Of a stretch of 64,000 nt of DNA, positions 16,737 to 26,184 are shown in pieces (within the stretch, counting starts at the first letter, position 1; each line of letters begins with the position of its first letter). The stretch lies in NCBI RefSeq assembly GCF_011601265.1, contig NZ_JAAOLX010000007.1:62001-126000 (forward strand). Direction: 5' to 3'. Made by a program: the position numbers and the translations under genes. A model generated the notes under the pieces. That model was not told the origin of the DNA, searched no databases, and saw only the letters and a list, made by a program, of their open reading frames with translations. This DNA comes from Iodobacter violaceini. Its GTDB lineage: Bacteria; Pseudomonadota; Gammaproteobacteria; Burkholderiales; Chitinibacteraceae.

Positions 16737-18809
16737 TTACTCAGCCAATAAAGACAACTCAGCCACGCGGTTCATCAGGCTGGCCAGCGCGGCGAGCAGC
16801 GCCTGGCGATTGCCACGCACAGCTAAATCGTCGGCCATGACCATCACCGAATCAAAGAAAGCATCGACTGGCTCTTTTAAAGCGCTCAGTGCTTTCAGTG
16901 CACCGGTGAAATCCTGGCTAGCCAGAGCACTGCTCACCACTGGCTGCAGCTTTAATAACTCAGCATGCAGGGCAATTTCAGCTGCATCGCTCAGCAGCGC
17001 TGCATTCAGCTCTGGCAAATCGCCTTCGACTTTTTTCAGAATATTGCGAATACGCTTATTTGCTGCGGCCAATGCTGTGGCTTCTGGCAGTGCTTTAAAT
17101 GCCGCAACAGCCTGCAGGCGAATCACCATCTCGTTCAGCAGCGTCGGGTTCAGTGCCAAAACAGCATCGATATCTGCGGCCGGGTAATCTGCAGCCAGAT
17201 AGTTTTTCAGGCGATCTTGCATAAAGCCATACACGCCCTCAACAGTACCATCTGCAACCACACCCTCAGGGAAAGCATCGCTGGTAATACTGAGCAATTC
17301 TTTCAGGTCCAGCGGTAAATCCAGCACCATACGTAATACGCCAAGCGCGGCGCGGCGTAAGGCAAACGGGTCTTTATCGCCTGTTGGGATCAGGCCAATG
17401 CCGTAAATACCAACAATGGATTCCAGCTTATCCGCCAGCGAAACAGCCTGAGCCACAGCACCTTCCGGCAAGGTGTCACCTGCAAAACGCGGGTGGTAAT
17501 GGCCTTCAATCGCATTAGCAACCGCGTCGTTTTCCCCATCGATGCGGGCGTAATACATGCCCATCACGCCTTGCAGCTCAGGAAATTCTCCCACCATATC
17601 GGCGATCAGATCGGCCTTGGCTAAGTATGCAGCGCGTTTGCAATCAGCCACATCGGCATTCAGCTTCACCGCAATGGCACCGGCAATTTTTTGCAGGCGC
17701 TCTACGCGCTCAAGCTGGCTGCCGATCTTGTTGTGATAAACCACATTGGCAAGCTGCGGCACGCGGGATTCAAGCTTCTTCTTTTTATCCTGCTCAAAGA
17801 AGAACTCGGCATCCGAAAGACGCGCACGTAATACGCGCTCATTACCATGAATAATATGGCTTGGATCGGCAGTTTCCAGATTAGAAACCACTAAGAATTT
17901 AGGCAGTAATTTGCCATTCTGATCCAGCAGCGGGAAGTATTTCTGATGCTGCTGCATCGATAAAATCAGGCACTCTTGCGGCACTTGCAGGAATTTCTCG
18001 TCGAAGTTTCCGGTGTAAATCACAGGCCATTCAACCAGCGCAGTGACTTCATCCAGCAAACCATCCGATGGCGCAATCTGAGCATTCAGCTCAAGGCAGG
18101 CATTATTGAGCTGATCAGCAATCAACGCACGGCGTGCATCAAAGCTTGCCTCTACAAAACCATCATCAAAGAGGCGGGCTGCGTATTCATCGGCGTTTGC
18201 CAGCTCAATCGCACCACTGGATAAGAAACGATGACCCAGCGTGCTGCGGCCCGCTTCCAGATGCAAGACCTGAGCAGGCACGATATCACTGCCATGCAGT
18301 GCAACCAGGCCATGCACAGGGCGAATAAACTGGCCATCCCGGTCGCCCCAGCGCATCATTTTTGGCGCAGGCAGTTTTTTAAGTGTGCCGGCAATAATGC
18401 CTGACAACACTTTAGTCAGCGCTTCACCAGTTTTTACGGATGAAAAAATATACACATCCTGCTTGCCATCCGAGCCTTGCGAAAGCTGCGAGACATCCAC
18501 ACCACAGCTGCGCGCAAAGCCAGCAAGGGCTGGCGTTGGCACACCATCTTTCAAACCAGAAGCAACCGCCGGACCACGGCGCTCGATGGCCTGATCCGGC
18601 TGCACAGCCAGCACGTCAGCGATCGATACAGCAAGGCGGCGCGGGCTGGCAAACGATTCAACTTCGGCGTCTTTTGCCACAAAGCCCAGCTTGGCTAATT
18701 CATCAAAAATACCACTCGCAAACACTGCGCCTAATTTTGGCAGTGCTTTGGGTGGCAATTCTTCGGTAAAAATTTCAATCAGCAGTGTTTGAGATATAGG
18801 ATTGGACAT
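16737..18809 (-). CDS. glyS: Glycine--tRNA ligase beta subunit
   Basis: Beta chain of the bacterial alpha2beta2 glycyl-tRNA synthetase; binds tRNA(Gly). The 690-residue protein begins with LLIEIFTEELPPKALP, diagnostic of GlyS, and contains the HD-like central region and a C-terminal anticodon-binding DALR-type domain (last about 100 residues). It is separated from the preceding lipoprotein gene by only 5 nt, and glyQ lies further upstream, so the three are probably one transcript. Confidence 0.98.
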   Translation of the reverse strand: MSNPISQTLLIEIFTEELPPKALPKLGAVFASGIFDELAKLGFVAKDAEVESFASPRRLAVSIADVLAVQPDQAIERRGPAVASGLKDGVPTPALAGFARSCGVDVSQLSQGSDGKQDVYIFSSVKTGEALTKVLSGIIAGTLKKLPAPKMMRWGDRDGQFIRPVHGLVALHGSDIVPAQVLHLEAGRSTLGHRFLSSGAIELANADEYAARLFDDGFVEASFDARRALIADQLNNACLELNAQIAPSDGLLDEVTALVEWPVIYTGNFDEKFLQVPQECLILSMQQHQKYFPLLDQNGKLLPKFLVVSNLETADPSHIIHGNERVLRARLSDAEFFFEQDKKKKLESRVPQLANVVYHNKIGSQLERVERLQKIAGAIAVKLNADVADCKRAAYLAKADLIADMVGEFPELQGVMGMYYARIDGENDAVANAIEGHYHPRFAGDTLPEGAVAQAVSLADKLESIVGIYGIGLIPTGDKDPFALRRAALGVLRMVLDLPLDLKELLSITSDAFPEGVVADGTVEGVYGFMQDRLKNYLAADYPAADIDAVLALNPTLLNEMVIRLQAVAAFKALPEATALAAANKRIRNILKKVEGDLPELNAALLSDAAEIALHAELLKLQPVVSSALASQDFTGALKALSALKEPVDAFFDSVMVMADDLAVRGNRQALLAALASLMNRVAELSLLAE

Positions 18810-18814
18810 GGGGA

Positions 18815-19294
18815 TTAATTCTCTTCTAATTTAGCTTTAGCTTCTTTCTCGGCCATGATTTTACAAACTTGGCGAACAAAATCACCGCCAAAGCTATTGG
18901 CTGGCGGCTCATCGAATTCCCACTGAAAGCCCGGAATATCGTAGCGGGCCACCTGCTCGTTTTCCGCATCGCGCAAATCGCTTAATACACCCGCCATTTT
19001 TTTAGACGGGCAATCAATGGCATGGCGCGAATACTTCAGGCGATATTTCTTTTTGGTCGTTTCATCAATCTGATCCTGATTAAACTTCTGCTGCAACCAG
19101 ACATAGGTGTATTTGGTTGGCGCGTAATCATCGTCATGGGTAATCGATTTCACATCGACCAGCATTTCATAATCCGCCATCGTGCCGTAACTGCGCCAGT
19201 CGCCTTCTTTTGGAACTTCAAGCGGGCCGTAAACCTCATCTTCAAATTTTCCACAGCCAGCCAGGAGAGTAATCAACAACAGATAGCGGATCAT
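18815..19294 (-). CDS. Small lipoprotein between glyQ and glyS, function unknown
   Basis: About 159 residues with a lipoprotein signal ending LLAGC (Cys at 14) followed by an acidic/aromatic mature part (VYGPLEVPKEGDWRSYG, DYEMLVDVKSI) resembling surface-adhesin CesT/NMA-type small beta proteins that measure change in stress. The frame extends ten codons upstream into glyQ; two adjacent ATGs lie just after the glyQ stop with GGGG in front, and the second has the better spacing. Its position inside the glyQS operon recurs in Neisseriales, but no role in aminoacylation is known. Confidence 0.75.
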   Translation of the reverse strand: MIRYLLLITLLAGCGKFEDEVYGPLEVPKEGDWRSYGTMADYEMLVDVKSITHDDDYAPTKYTYVWLQQKFNQDQIDETTKKKYRLKYSRHAIDCPSKKMAGVLSDLRDAENEQVARYDIPGFQWEFDEPPANSFGGDFVRQVCKIMAEKEAKAKLEEN

Positions 19295-19302
19295 CATGCC
19301 CC

Positions 19303-20199
19303 CTAAGCCGGCGTAACTTGGCACATAGGGAAGCCCAACGCTTCGCGCGAATCGTAATAAGCCCGGGCCACAAGGCGTGAAAGCGTACGCACACGGCCGA
19401 TATAAGCGGCACGTTCAGTCACCGAAATCGCACCACGGGCATCCAGCAGATTAAACACATGCGAGCACTTCATAACCATTTCGTAGCCAGGCAGCGCCAA
19501 ATTGGCTTCCATCAGGCGTGCGGCTTCGCTTTCAAATTTATTAAATAAATCGAGCAACAAGGGCACATTGGCGTGTTCAAAATTGTAAGTCGATTGTTCT
19601 ACTTCATTCTGATGATAGATATCGCCGTAAGTAACCTTCTGGCCGTTCGGATAAACTGTCCAGACCAGGTCGTAAACGTTTTCCACGCCTTGCAAATACA
19701 TGGCCAGACGTTCAACACCGTAAGTGATCTCGCCCAATACCGGCTTGCAATCAATCCCGCCAACCTGTTGGAAATAGGTGAACTGAGTGACTTCCATCCC
19801 GTTCAGCCACACTTCCCAGCCCAGGCCCCATGCGCCCAGGCTCGGGCTTTCCCAATCGTCTTCTACAAAGCGGATATCGTGCACGCTGGTATCAATACCC
19901 AGCTCGCGCAGGCTGCCCAGATACAGATCCTGGATATTGTCTGGCGATGGCTTTAAAGCCACCTGGAACTGATAATAGTGTTGCAAACGGTTCGGATTTT
20001 CACCATAACGGCCGTCTTTAGGGCGGCGTGAAGGCTGCACATAGGCCGCATTCCAAGGCTCCGGGCCCAGGGAGCGCAGAAAAGTAGCGGTATGAAATGT
20101 ACCGGCACCTACTTCAATATCGTACGGCTGCAACAGTGCGCAGCCATTACGGCCCCAATAGTTTTGCAGCGTGAGCAGAATTTCTTGGAAAGTCAGCAT
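19303..20199 (-). CDS. glyQ: Glycine--tRNA ligase alpha subunit
   Basis: Catalytic chain of alpha2beta2 glycyl-tRNA synthetase (class II). The 298-residue protein starts with [27 protein letters not shown]-type sequence (first 20 residues clearly GlyQ), carries the motif 2 region [20 protein letters not shown] and ends with the conserved [20 protein letters not shown] segment. First gene of the glyQ-lipoprotein-glyS unit; its promoter must lie in the long gap upstream that it shares divergently with slt. Confidence 0.98.
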   Translation of the reverse strand: MLTFQEILLTLQNYWGRNGCALLQPYDIEVGAGTFHTATFLRSLGPEPWNAAYVQPSRRPKDGRYGENPNRLQHYYQFQVALKPSPDNIQDLYLGSLRELGIDTSVHDIRFVEDDWESPSLGAWGLGWEVWLNGMEVTQFTYFQQVGGIDCKPVLGEITYGVERLAMYLQGVENVYDLVWTVYPNGQKVTYGDIYHQNEVEQSTYNFEHANVPLLLDLFNKFESEAARLMEANLALPGYEMVMKCSHVFNLLDARGAISVTERAAYIGRVRTLSRLVARAYYDSREALGFPMCQVTPA

Positions 20200-20834
20200 A
20201 TTCCCATTCTCAGTTCTTTATTCTTAAACGCCCTGATTCTACTTGCTTTTAGCCTGTCCCGGGAGAAAGGGATTGAGCAAATCAGGCATGATTAATCACT
20301 CTGCCAGGCTGCACCCACAGTCTGAGCGCCTGCTCTGCCTGCCTTTACAGCGGTGATTTACGCCTTATTTTAGATGAGGAACAAATTGATTTGCATCTGA
20401 TCATCACTTTAAAGCACATTTCAATTGATACGATGGAATCACCCGCTCTGTTTACACAAAACATCCCGGCAATACTGCCAAAAATAATACTGTATTTTCT
20501 TTCAATAATTTTGCACTGTCAGCATCTGCGTTTTACAAAGGATCAGGTAAAGCGCTGCGGTTTATCTTCAAATAATCAGCGGCCAGCACTAATTGCCCGC
20601 ATATTTTAAAACCACAGGAACATCAGACTTAAGCAGCCAAACTAAGAAGCAATCACATGCCCTCCTTAATACAAGGCAAAAACGTGTTTATATAGCCAAG
20701 CTGCGCCCAACTCTTGCTTTGACAGGTAAAAAAAACAAATATTTTCCTGTTTTACAATTACTGACCTACGAATACCCGCAAGCCTCAGTTATGCTTGAAG
20801 TCGTGCTTGCCTGCCCCATACCTATGAAAAAAAT
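20200..20834. other. Gene-free region between glyQ and slt
   Basis: About 635 bp separating divergent genes. It must hold both promoters. The open frames inside lack ATG starts, ribosome binding sites or recognisable domains, and I see no tRNA, riboswitch or repeat. The part near slt is AT-rich. Confidence 0.6.
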
Positions 20835-22733
20835 ATGAAAAAACTTTTATTGATTGCTTCGCTATCTCTTTCCGCCAGCGCACATGCACGTCTGGATTTG
20901 TCTTCCCTGCGTGAGGCCGCCCGCAGCCGTGATCTGCCTGCTATCGCAAAAATGGCCGATGCAAGCAATGGCGAAGCGTTAGAAATGTATCCGCGTTATT
21001 ACTGGTTAAGCAGCCAGCTCACCACAATCAGCGAAAGCGATGCACAAAGCTTTTTAAAAAACTACGATAACAGCCCTCTGGCAGAGCGCTTTCGTGGTGA
21101 ATGGTTAAAAGAGCTGGGTCGCCGTAAAAGCTGGGCAAGTTTTAATCAGGAATATGCAAAAACAGACGCTCCAAGCAACGAATTGCAGTGTTTGCGTGCG
21201 CAATCAGCCATCGCCAGCAATGAAGCAGCGCCGCTATCGGCCGCCAAACCGCTCTGGTTTTCTGCCAGACCACAGAGTGAAGCGTGCAACCCGGTCTTTG
21301 ACGCCTTATTTAGCAATGAAGAACTAAGCCAGGCCGATGCATGGGCGCGCATTCGCCTGGCATTGGCCGACAATCGCACAGATCTTGCCCGCCAATTGGG
21401 CGCGCGTGCAGGCAACCCTGCCGAATTCACCGCAAGAAATATCAGCGCGCTCGCCGCCAACCCTGAGAACCAATTTGCAAAGCAATCCTTATCCACTCAG
21501 GCAGGCCGCGAATTAGCCATCTATGCCCTGGGACGAATTGCACGAACGAACCCGGATCGCGCAGCCAGCCTGCTCAATGGCATAGAAAAGCAATTACCAG
21601 CAGCGGATCAACGCTATGCATGGCAGCAAATCGGCTTAATTGCCGCTAAAAAACAACATGAACAAGCCTCTGCATGGTTAAGCAAGGGCGATACGCTGGG
21701 CATGGATAGCGAGGACAGAGCATGGGCCATTCGCGCCGCGCTGCGTTTCTCTGATTGGGAAACCACGCTGGCCCGCATCGAAGCCCTGCCAGTCCAGGAG
21801 CAACAGACCAGCACCTGGCTTTACTGGAAAGCGCGCATTCTGAAAAACCAGAATAAAACCATTGAAGCCAATCAGCTTTGGGCCGCCGCCGCAGAAAACC
21901 ATGATTTTTACGGCCTGCTCGCCAGAGAAGAGCTCGGCCCAAGCATGGAGCCCGCCAACATCCGCTACAAGGCCAGCGATGCAGAAATCAAGCAAATCCG
22001 AGCCATGCCGGGTGTGCAGCGCGCTTTAGCCCTGATCGATCAGGACTGGCGTATCGAAGCCATCCGCGAATGGAATTGGGCCATGAAAGGGCTGACAGAC
22101 CAGCAGCTGCTGGCCGCTGCCGAATTAGCGCGAAAGCAAAACTGGTACGACCGCTCGATTTATTCAGCCGAGCGCACCCGCCAGCTGCATGATTTTACCC
22201 TGCGCTACCCTACACCTTATTTAGATTTGATCGGGCCCGCAGCCAAAAACGAAGGCATTGATCCGGCCTGGGTTTACGGCCTGATGCGGCAAGAAAGCCG
22301 TTTTATCAGCATTGCCCGCTCAGGAGTTGGGGCCAGCGGCCTGATGCAACTGATGCCTGGCACCGCCAAATGGGTAGCCGGCAAAATGGGCAAAAAACAC
22401 TTTAATCCGGCAGAAGTTAATGACTTAACGACCAATATCAGCTTTGGCACCTTCTATTTGCGCTATATATGGGAGCGGCTGGACGATAACCAAATTTTAG
22501 CCACTGCCGGCTATAACGCGGGCCCGGGCCGGGCAAGGGCCTGGCAATCAAGCCAGGCGATGGATGGGGTAATCTATATCGAAACCATCCCATTTAACGA
22601 AACACGCGACTACGTTAAAAAAGTAATGGCCAACGCCATCCACTACGCCCACGCCTTTGAAGGCCAGGGCCTGCCTCTGAAGCAACGCATCGCCAAAGTC
22701 GCTGGGCGGGGCCAGGCAGTAGACGCACCTTAA
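20835..22733 (+). CDS. slt: Soluble lytic murein transglycosylase
   Basis: Periplasmic enzyme cleaving peptidoglycan glycan strands with 1,6-anhydro product. The 632-residue protein has a signal peptide (MKKLLLIASLSLSASAHA, cleavage after about residue 18), a long helical superhelix (U/L domains, about 25-450) and a C-terminal SLT catalytic domain with the general acid E487 in MRQESRF, GASGLMQLMPGTA and TAGYNAGPGRA. Family length and order match Slt70. There is no evident Shine-Dalgarno before the ATG. Confidence 0.95.
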   Translation: MKKLLLIASLSLSASAHARLDLSSLREAARSRDLPAIAKMADASNGEALEMYPRYYWLSSQLTTISESDAQSFLKNYDNSPLAERFRGEWLKELGRRKSWASFNQEYAKTDAPSNELQCLRAQSAIASNEAAPLSAAKPLWFSARPQSEACNPVFDALFSNEELSQADAWARIRLALADNRTDLARQLGARAGNPAEFTARNISALAANPENQFAKQSLSTQAGRELAIYALGRIARTNPDRAASLLNGIEKQLPAADQRYAWQQIGLIAAKKQHEQASAWLSKGDTLGMDSEDRAWAIRAALRFSDWETTLARIEALPVQEQQTSTWLYWKARILKNQNKTIEANQLWAAAAENHDFYGLLAREELGPSMEPANIRYKASDAEIKQIRAMPGVQRALALIDQDWRIEAIREWNWAMKGLTDQQLLAAAELARKQNWYDRSIYSAERTRQLHDFTLRYPTPYLDLIGPAAKNEGIDPAWVYGLMRQESRFISIARSGVGASGLMQLMPGTAKWVAGKMGKKHFNPAEVNDLTTNISFGTFYLRYIWERLDDNQILATAGYNAGPGRARAWQSSQAMDGVIYIETIPFNETRDYVKKVMANAIHYAHAFEGQGLPLKQRIAKVAGRGQAVDAP

Positions 22734-22742
22734 TACTCAGTA

Positions 22743-22769
22743 CGGGTGAGCCACGGCAGGCTTCACCCG
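22743..22769 (+). terminator. Hairpin downstream of slt
   Basis: CGGGTGA and TCACCCG form a perfect 7-bp stem, extendable by GCC/GGC inside. No long T run follows, so it is a possible rather than certain terminator between slt and the next gene. Confidence 0.45.
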
Positions 22770-22794
22770 CACTGCAACTTCAAAGAAGACTCGC

Positions 22795-23727
22795 ATGTCA
22801 AAAATCTTATTAATCGGTGGCAGCGGATTTATTGGTAAACAACTGGCCGCCAGGCTGGCAAAAGCCGGGCATGCGGTCACCCTGCCCACCCGCCATAAAG
22901 AAAACAAACGTGAGGATTTGCTGCCCCTGCCCTTTCTCCGCTTAGTCAGCGCAGATATCAATGAAGATGCCACACTCACGCGCTTAATTGCCGGGCAGGA
23001 TGTGGTGATTAATCTGGTGGGTATTTTGCAGGGCAATGAGGCAAGTTTTAAAAAAGCCCATGTCACGCTTACTGAAAGAATTATCGCTGAGTGCACCGCT
23101 CAAAATGTAAACCGCTATTTACATATGAGCGCCTTAGGGGCAGATATTTATGGCCCGTCCATGTATCAGCGCAGCAAAGGCGAGGCCGAAACCCGTGTTA
23201 AAGCCAGCGTACTCGACTGGACAATCTATCGCCCTTCGGTGGTATTTGGCCAGGAAGACCAGTTTCTTAACCTTTTTGCCTCGCTGCTGAAGATGGCCCC
23301 CTTTGTGCCATTAGCAGGTGCAGAGACACGCTTTCAGCCAGTATGGGTGCAGGATGTCACCCGGGCTTTTGCCGCAGGTGTTACAGATAAAACACTGATT
23401 GGCAAAACGCTCAGCCTTGTTGGCCCCAAAATCTACACACTTAAAGAGCTGGTCGCTTATACAGCACAAACCATAGGCATTTGTCGCCCAATTATTTCCT
23501 TACCCAACTTTCTGGCCCGGGTACAAGCTAGTGTAATGAGCCTGCTGCCCAATCCTCCGTTAAGCCACGACAATCTGGATTCACTGCGGGTTGATAATAT
23601 TGATGCCGCGGGCTTTGCCCCGGAATTAGGCTGGCAGCCAACAGCACTGGAAGCGATTGCGCCTCTCTATTTAGCAGGAAAACAGCAACGCTATAATCAA
23701 TTGCGCAGCCAGGCTCATAGAAATTAA
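22795..23727 (+). CDS. NDUFA9-like atypical SDR NAD(P)-dependent epimerase/reductase
   Basis: Extended/atypical short-chain dehydrogenase similar to the complex I accessory protein NDUFA9 and bacterial ubiquinone-pathway homologues. The 310-residue protein has the Rossmann motif GGSGFIGKQLA (about 8-18), followed by basic residues suggesting NADP binding, and YQRSKGEAETRV in place of the classical YxxxK. AAGAAGA precedes the ATG. Substrate is unknown; similar genes are often annotated as complex I NDUFA9 subunit family protein. Confidence 0.85.
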   Translation: MSKILLIGGSGFIGKQLAARLAKAGHAVTLPTRHKENKREDLLPLPFLRLVSADINEDATLTRLIAGQDVVINLVGILQGNEASFKKAHVTLTERIIAECTAQNVNRYLHMSALGADIYGPSMYQRSKGEAETRVKASVLDWTIYRPSVVFGQEDQFLNLFASLLKMAPFVPLAGAETRFQPVWVQDVTRAFAAGVTDKTLIGKTLSLVGPKIYTLKELVAYTAQTIGICRPIISLPNFLARVQASVMSLLPNPPLSHDNLDSLRVDNIDAAGFAPELGWQPTALEAIAPLYLAGKQQRYNQLRSQAHRN

Positions 23728-23762
23728 GTCCATTTTTGTCCATCGTTTAAAGGGTAAAAACC

Positions 23763-24020
23763 ATGCAAATTGTAATCGGCAACCTTCCTCCGGACACCTC
23801 TGCTGAAGACGTACGCAGCCTGCTGACTGATGACATTGGCCTGAACGACTTTGGCTCAATCACGATCACCGACAGCAATAGCGAAAGTGTCCTTGCGCTC
23901 GTGCAGCTTCTTACCGATAGTGCCGCTGCGGCCGATGTACTCACCGCCAAAATCACCGATTTCCACTGGAAAGGCCGCAACCTGACCAGCAGTCATACCC
24001 ATATGTTTAAAGAAGGCTGA
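23763..24020 (+). CDS. Small RRM-like RNA-binding protein
   Basis: 85 residues. The N-terminus QIVIGNLPPDTSAEDVRSLL fits the RNP2 strand and first helix of an RNA recognition motif (bacterial Rbp type), with ATG preceded by AAGGG. The position where RNP1 (K/R-G-F/Y-G/A-F/Y) is expected reads SVLALVQL, lacking the aromatic RNA-stacking residues, so RNA binding is doubtful or of a different mode. It ends in a short HTHMFKEG tail. Probably cotranscribed with the upstream SDR gene, 35 nt away. Confidence 0.7.
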   Translation: MQIVIGNLPPDTSAEDVRSLLTDDIGLNDFGSITITDSNSESVLALVQLLTDSAAAADVLTAKITDFHWKGRNLTSSHTHMFKEG

Positions 24021-24227
24021 GCCTGGCTGATTGCATAGCCGCAACACCAGCTCATTTCACGATGAAACACGGGGGTAAAATCAGCCCCTGTTCTTCTTCT
24101 CAGCTCATGGGATCTCCCCAAAGATGACGGGGCTTTGCTTCTTGCCCAAGCAATCGCTTCGCATCAATGATGCACAACATAATCAAAGTGCCGCAGGCAC
24201 TACAACTATTGAACAAGCAGGTTTCCC

Positions 24228-25223
24228 ATGCGCATTGCCGTTTTTGACAGCAAACGATACGACCGGGCCACGCTCAGCCAGGCCAACGAACACCATGGCC
24301 ATGAGCTGGTGTTTTTTGAAGACCGCTTAAATATCCAGACCGCCGCACTGGCATCCGGTTTTGAAGTGGTTTGCCCTTTTGTAAATGACCGGGTTGACGC
24401 CCCTACTCTGACACAGCTGGCAAAACTGGGAGTCCAACTGGTCGCGCTTCGTTGTGCAGGCTTTAATGGCGTCGATTTAGCCGCCGCAGCAAAACATGGC
24501 ATCAGCGTCACGCGCGTACCGGCTTATTCACCCGAAGCCGTGGCCGAGCACGTTTTTGCCCTGCTGCTCACCCTCACCCGCAAAACACACCGCGCTTATA
24601 ACCGCATTCGCGAAGGCAATTTCTCGCTGGATGGCCTGGTTGGATTTAACTTACATGGTCGCACTTTTGGCGTGGTTGGCGCAGGTAAAATTGGCGCAGC
24701 CACCATTGCCATTGCCCGTGGCTTTGGCTGCAAAGTACTGGCGTTTGATCGCAGCCCCTCCCCTGAGCGGGCAGAAACATTAGGCTGCACCTTTGTTTCA
24801 CTGCCTGAGCTGCTGGCACAATCGGATATCATCTCGCTGCACACCCCGCTCACCAATGAAACCAAGCATATGATCAATGCCGAAACGCTGGCGGGCATGA
24901 AGCCAGGCGCGGTGATTATCAATACCAGCCGCGGCGGGCTGATCGACAGCAGCGCCCTGCTCGACGCACTAAAAAGCGGCCAGGCAGGGGGTGTGGGGCT
25001 GGATGTTTACGAATACGAAGAAGGCGTATTTTTTGAAGACCTGTCCGGCTCAGCATTAGAAGACGACGTTCTGGCAAGGCTCACCACCTTCCCCAATGTC
25101 ATGATCACCTCGCATCAGGGCTTTTTAACCGCTGAAGCGCTGGAAAACATCGCCGATACAGTACTGTGCGAAGTCAGCGCCTTTGCCCGGGGCGAGCCGC
25201 TGATTAATCCGGTGCAGCAATAA
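24228..25223 (+). CDS. ldhA: D-2-hydroxyacid dehydrogenase (D-lactate dehydrogenase type)
   Basis: NAD-dependent reduction of pyruvate to D-lactate, a fermentative step. The 331-residue protein has the NAD-binding VVGAGKIGAATIAIARGFG (about 145-163) and the catalytic triad regions NTSRGGLID (Arg), the following Glu region and SHQGFLT (His) near the C-terminus. YEYEEGVFFED is typical of LdhA rather than SerA or GyaR. Fermentative lactate formation fits the arginine deiminase operon elsewhere in the window as part of a low-oxygen lifestyle. Confidence 0.9.
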   Translation: MRIAVFDSKRYDRATLSQANEHHGHELVFFEDRLNIQTAALASGFEVVCPFVNDRVDAPTLTQLAKLGVQLVALRCAGFNGVDLAAAAKHGISVTRVPAYSPEAVAEHVFALLLTLTRKTHRAYNRIREGNFSLDGLVGFNLHGRTFGVVGAGKIGAATIAIARGFGCKVLAFDRSPSPERAETLGCTFVSLPELLAQSDIISLHTPLTNETKHMINAETLAGMKPGAVIINTSRGGLIDSSALLDALKSGQAGGVGLDVYEYEEGVFFEDLSGSALEDDVLARLTTFPNVMITSHQGFLTAEALENIADTVLCEVSAFARGEPLINPVQQ

Positions 25224-25260
25224 GCATCACCTCAAACGGCCACCTATTAAAAGGTGCTCT

Positions 25261-25833
25261 GTGCAAAAAGTTTACTTTATTACCCACCCAGAAGTGCTGA
25301 TTGCCCCAGATGTTCCGGTTACCCGGTGGTCCTTATCTGAAAAAGGGCGGGAGCGTATGACCGCCTTTCTTCAGCAAGCATTTATCCCTTCCTTGACGGC
25401 GATTTATAGCAGCGAAGAAAGCAAAGCGATTGAAGCGGCAGAAATACTGGCGGCTGCAAATAATATAAAAACAGAAAAACTAAGTAATCTCGGGGAAAAC
25501 GATAGGACGGCCACCGGCTTTTTACAAAAAGAGCAATTTGAAGCGGCAGCAGATGAGTTTTTTGCCCACCCGGAAAACTCTTTTCAGGGCTGGGAACGTG
25601 CTTGCGATGCGCAACAACGCATTATCAAGGCGGTAGAACACATCATTCAAAAAAGTGCAGGCAAAAACATTGCCATTGTGGCCCACGGCGCAGTAGGCAC
25701 GCTCTATAAATGCCATCTCAAAAACATAGCCATCAACCGCAGCGAAGATCAGCCATCGCAGGGGCACTACTATTGTTTTGATGTAAAACACCGCCAGCTG
25801 GAGCACGATTGGCTTTCGATTTCAGCAAACTGA
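25261..25833 (+). CDS. Histidine phosphatase family protein with altered RHG motif
   Basis: Phosphoglycerate-mutase-like fold, 190 residues, GTG start after GGTGCTCT. The catalytic His is kept (H9) but the usual RHG reads THP (VYFITHPEV), losing the phosphate-binding Arg; the second catalytic His is present (H142, IVAHGAVG). The middle SSEESKAIEAAEIL matches the family's SxxxRAxxTA region with the Arg replaced. A similar ITHPEV start occurs in a recognised subgroup, so the gene is probably functional, but the substrate is unknown. It lies 37 nt after ldhA and may share its transcript. Confidence 0.75.
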   Translation: MQKVYFITHPEVLIAPDVPVTRWSLSEKGRERMTAFLQQAFIPSLTAIYSSEESKAIEAAEILAAANNIKTEKLSNLGENDRTATGFLQKEQFEAAADEFFAHPENSFQGWERACDAQQRIIKAVEHIIQKSAGKNIAIVAHGAVGTLYKCHLKNIAINRSEDQPSQGHYYCFDVKHRQLEHDWLSISAN

Positions 25834-25846
25834 TTTGAGTTTTATC

Positions 25847-25911
25847 GGTGTGTACAAGGACGTAGTCGTTGCGCGCCAAGAGCGGTGCGCAAGAAAAACG
25901 ACTTGCACACC
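25847..25911. repeat. Imperfect long hairpin downstream of the histidine phosphatase gene
   Basis: GGTGTG pairs with CACACC at the ends, GTCGTT with AACGAC inside, and GCGCGCC with GGTGCGC at the core. This may be a terminator-like structure or a REP-type element; no T run follows. Confidence 0.5.
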
Positions 25912-25985
25912 CTAAGCAAAACCAAGCTTTGTTCTGTTAAGTGAATAGGATTGGGAATAAACCCGCGAGCGATGCTGAAAAATAC

Positions 25986-26000
25986 GCGGGTTGCACCCGC
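25986..26000. repeat. Short GCGGGT palindrome (REP-like)
   Basis: GCGGGT-TGC-ACCCGC, followed by CCTGCGATGATTCAATG. The same GGCGGGTT/ACCCGCC theme recurs at 51.8, 54.9, 58.1 and 59.75-59.9 kb, indicating a scattered short palindrome family. The surrounding 351-bp gap (from the histidine phosphatase stop to the sensor kinase) otherwise shows no gene. Confidence 0.6.
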
Positions 26001-26148
26001 CCTGCGATGATTCAATGCTTGTCATTGTCGGCAGCATCTAGCTACGTTGATAGGATTAAGCTGCTGCCCCACACACATAAGCAGCCAAAACCTAAGCTAT
26101 CCTGGACAATTACTGACATCCGTGGATAATTAACCTTTCATTAGGTTA

Positions 26149-26163
26149 CCCGACCTTTTCGGG
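26149..26163 (+). promoter_or_regulatory. Leader hairpin before the sensor kinase
   Basis: CCCGA-CCTTT-TCGGG about 20 nt before the TTG start of the histidine kinase gene. It could restrict or position translation initiation; function is inferred only from location. Confidence 0.35.
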
Positions 26164-26184
26164 TCGACTCCCTGGCTTATCAGA

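Noticed and set aside
20593-20838. 81-codon open frame before slt
   Set aside because: TTG start, no ribosome binding site, no recognisable domain, and it overlaps the slt start; treated as chance.
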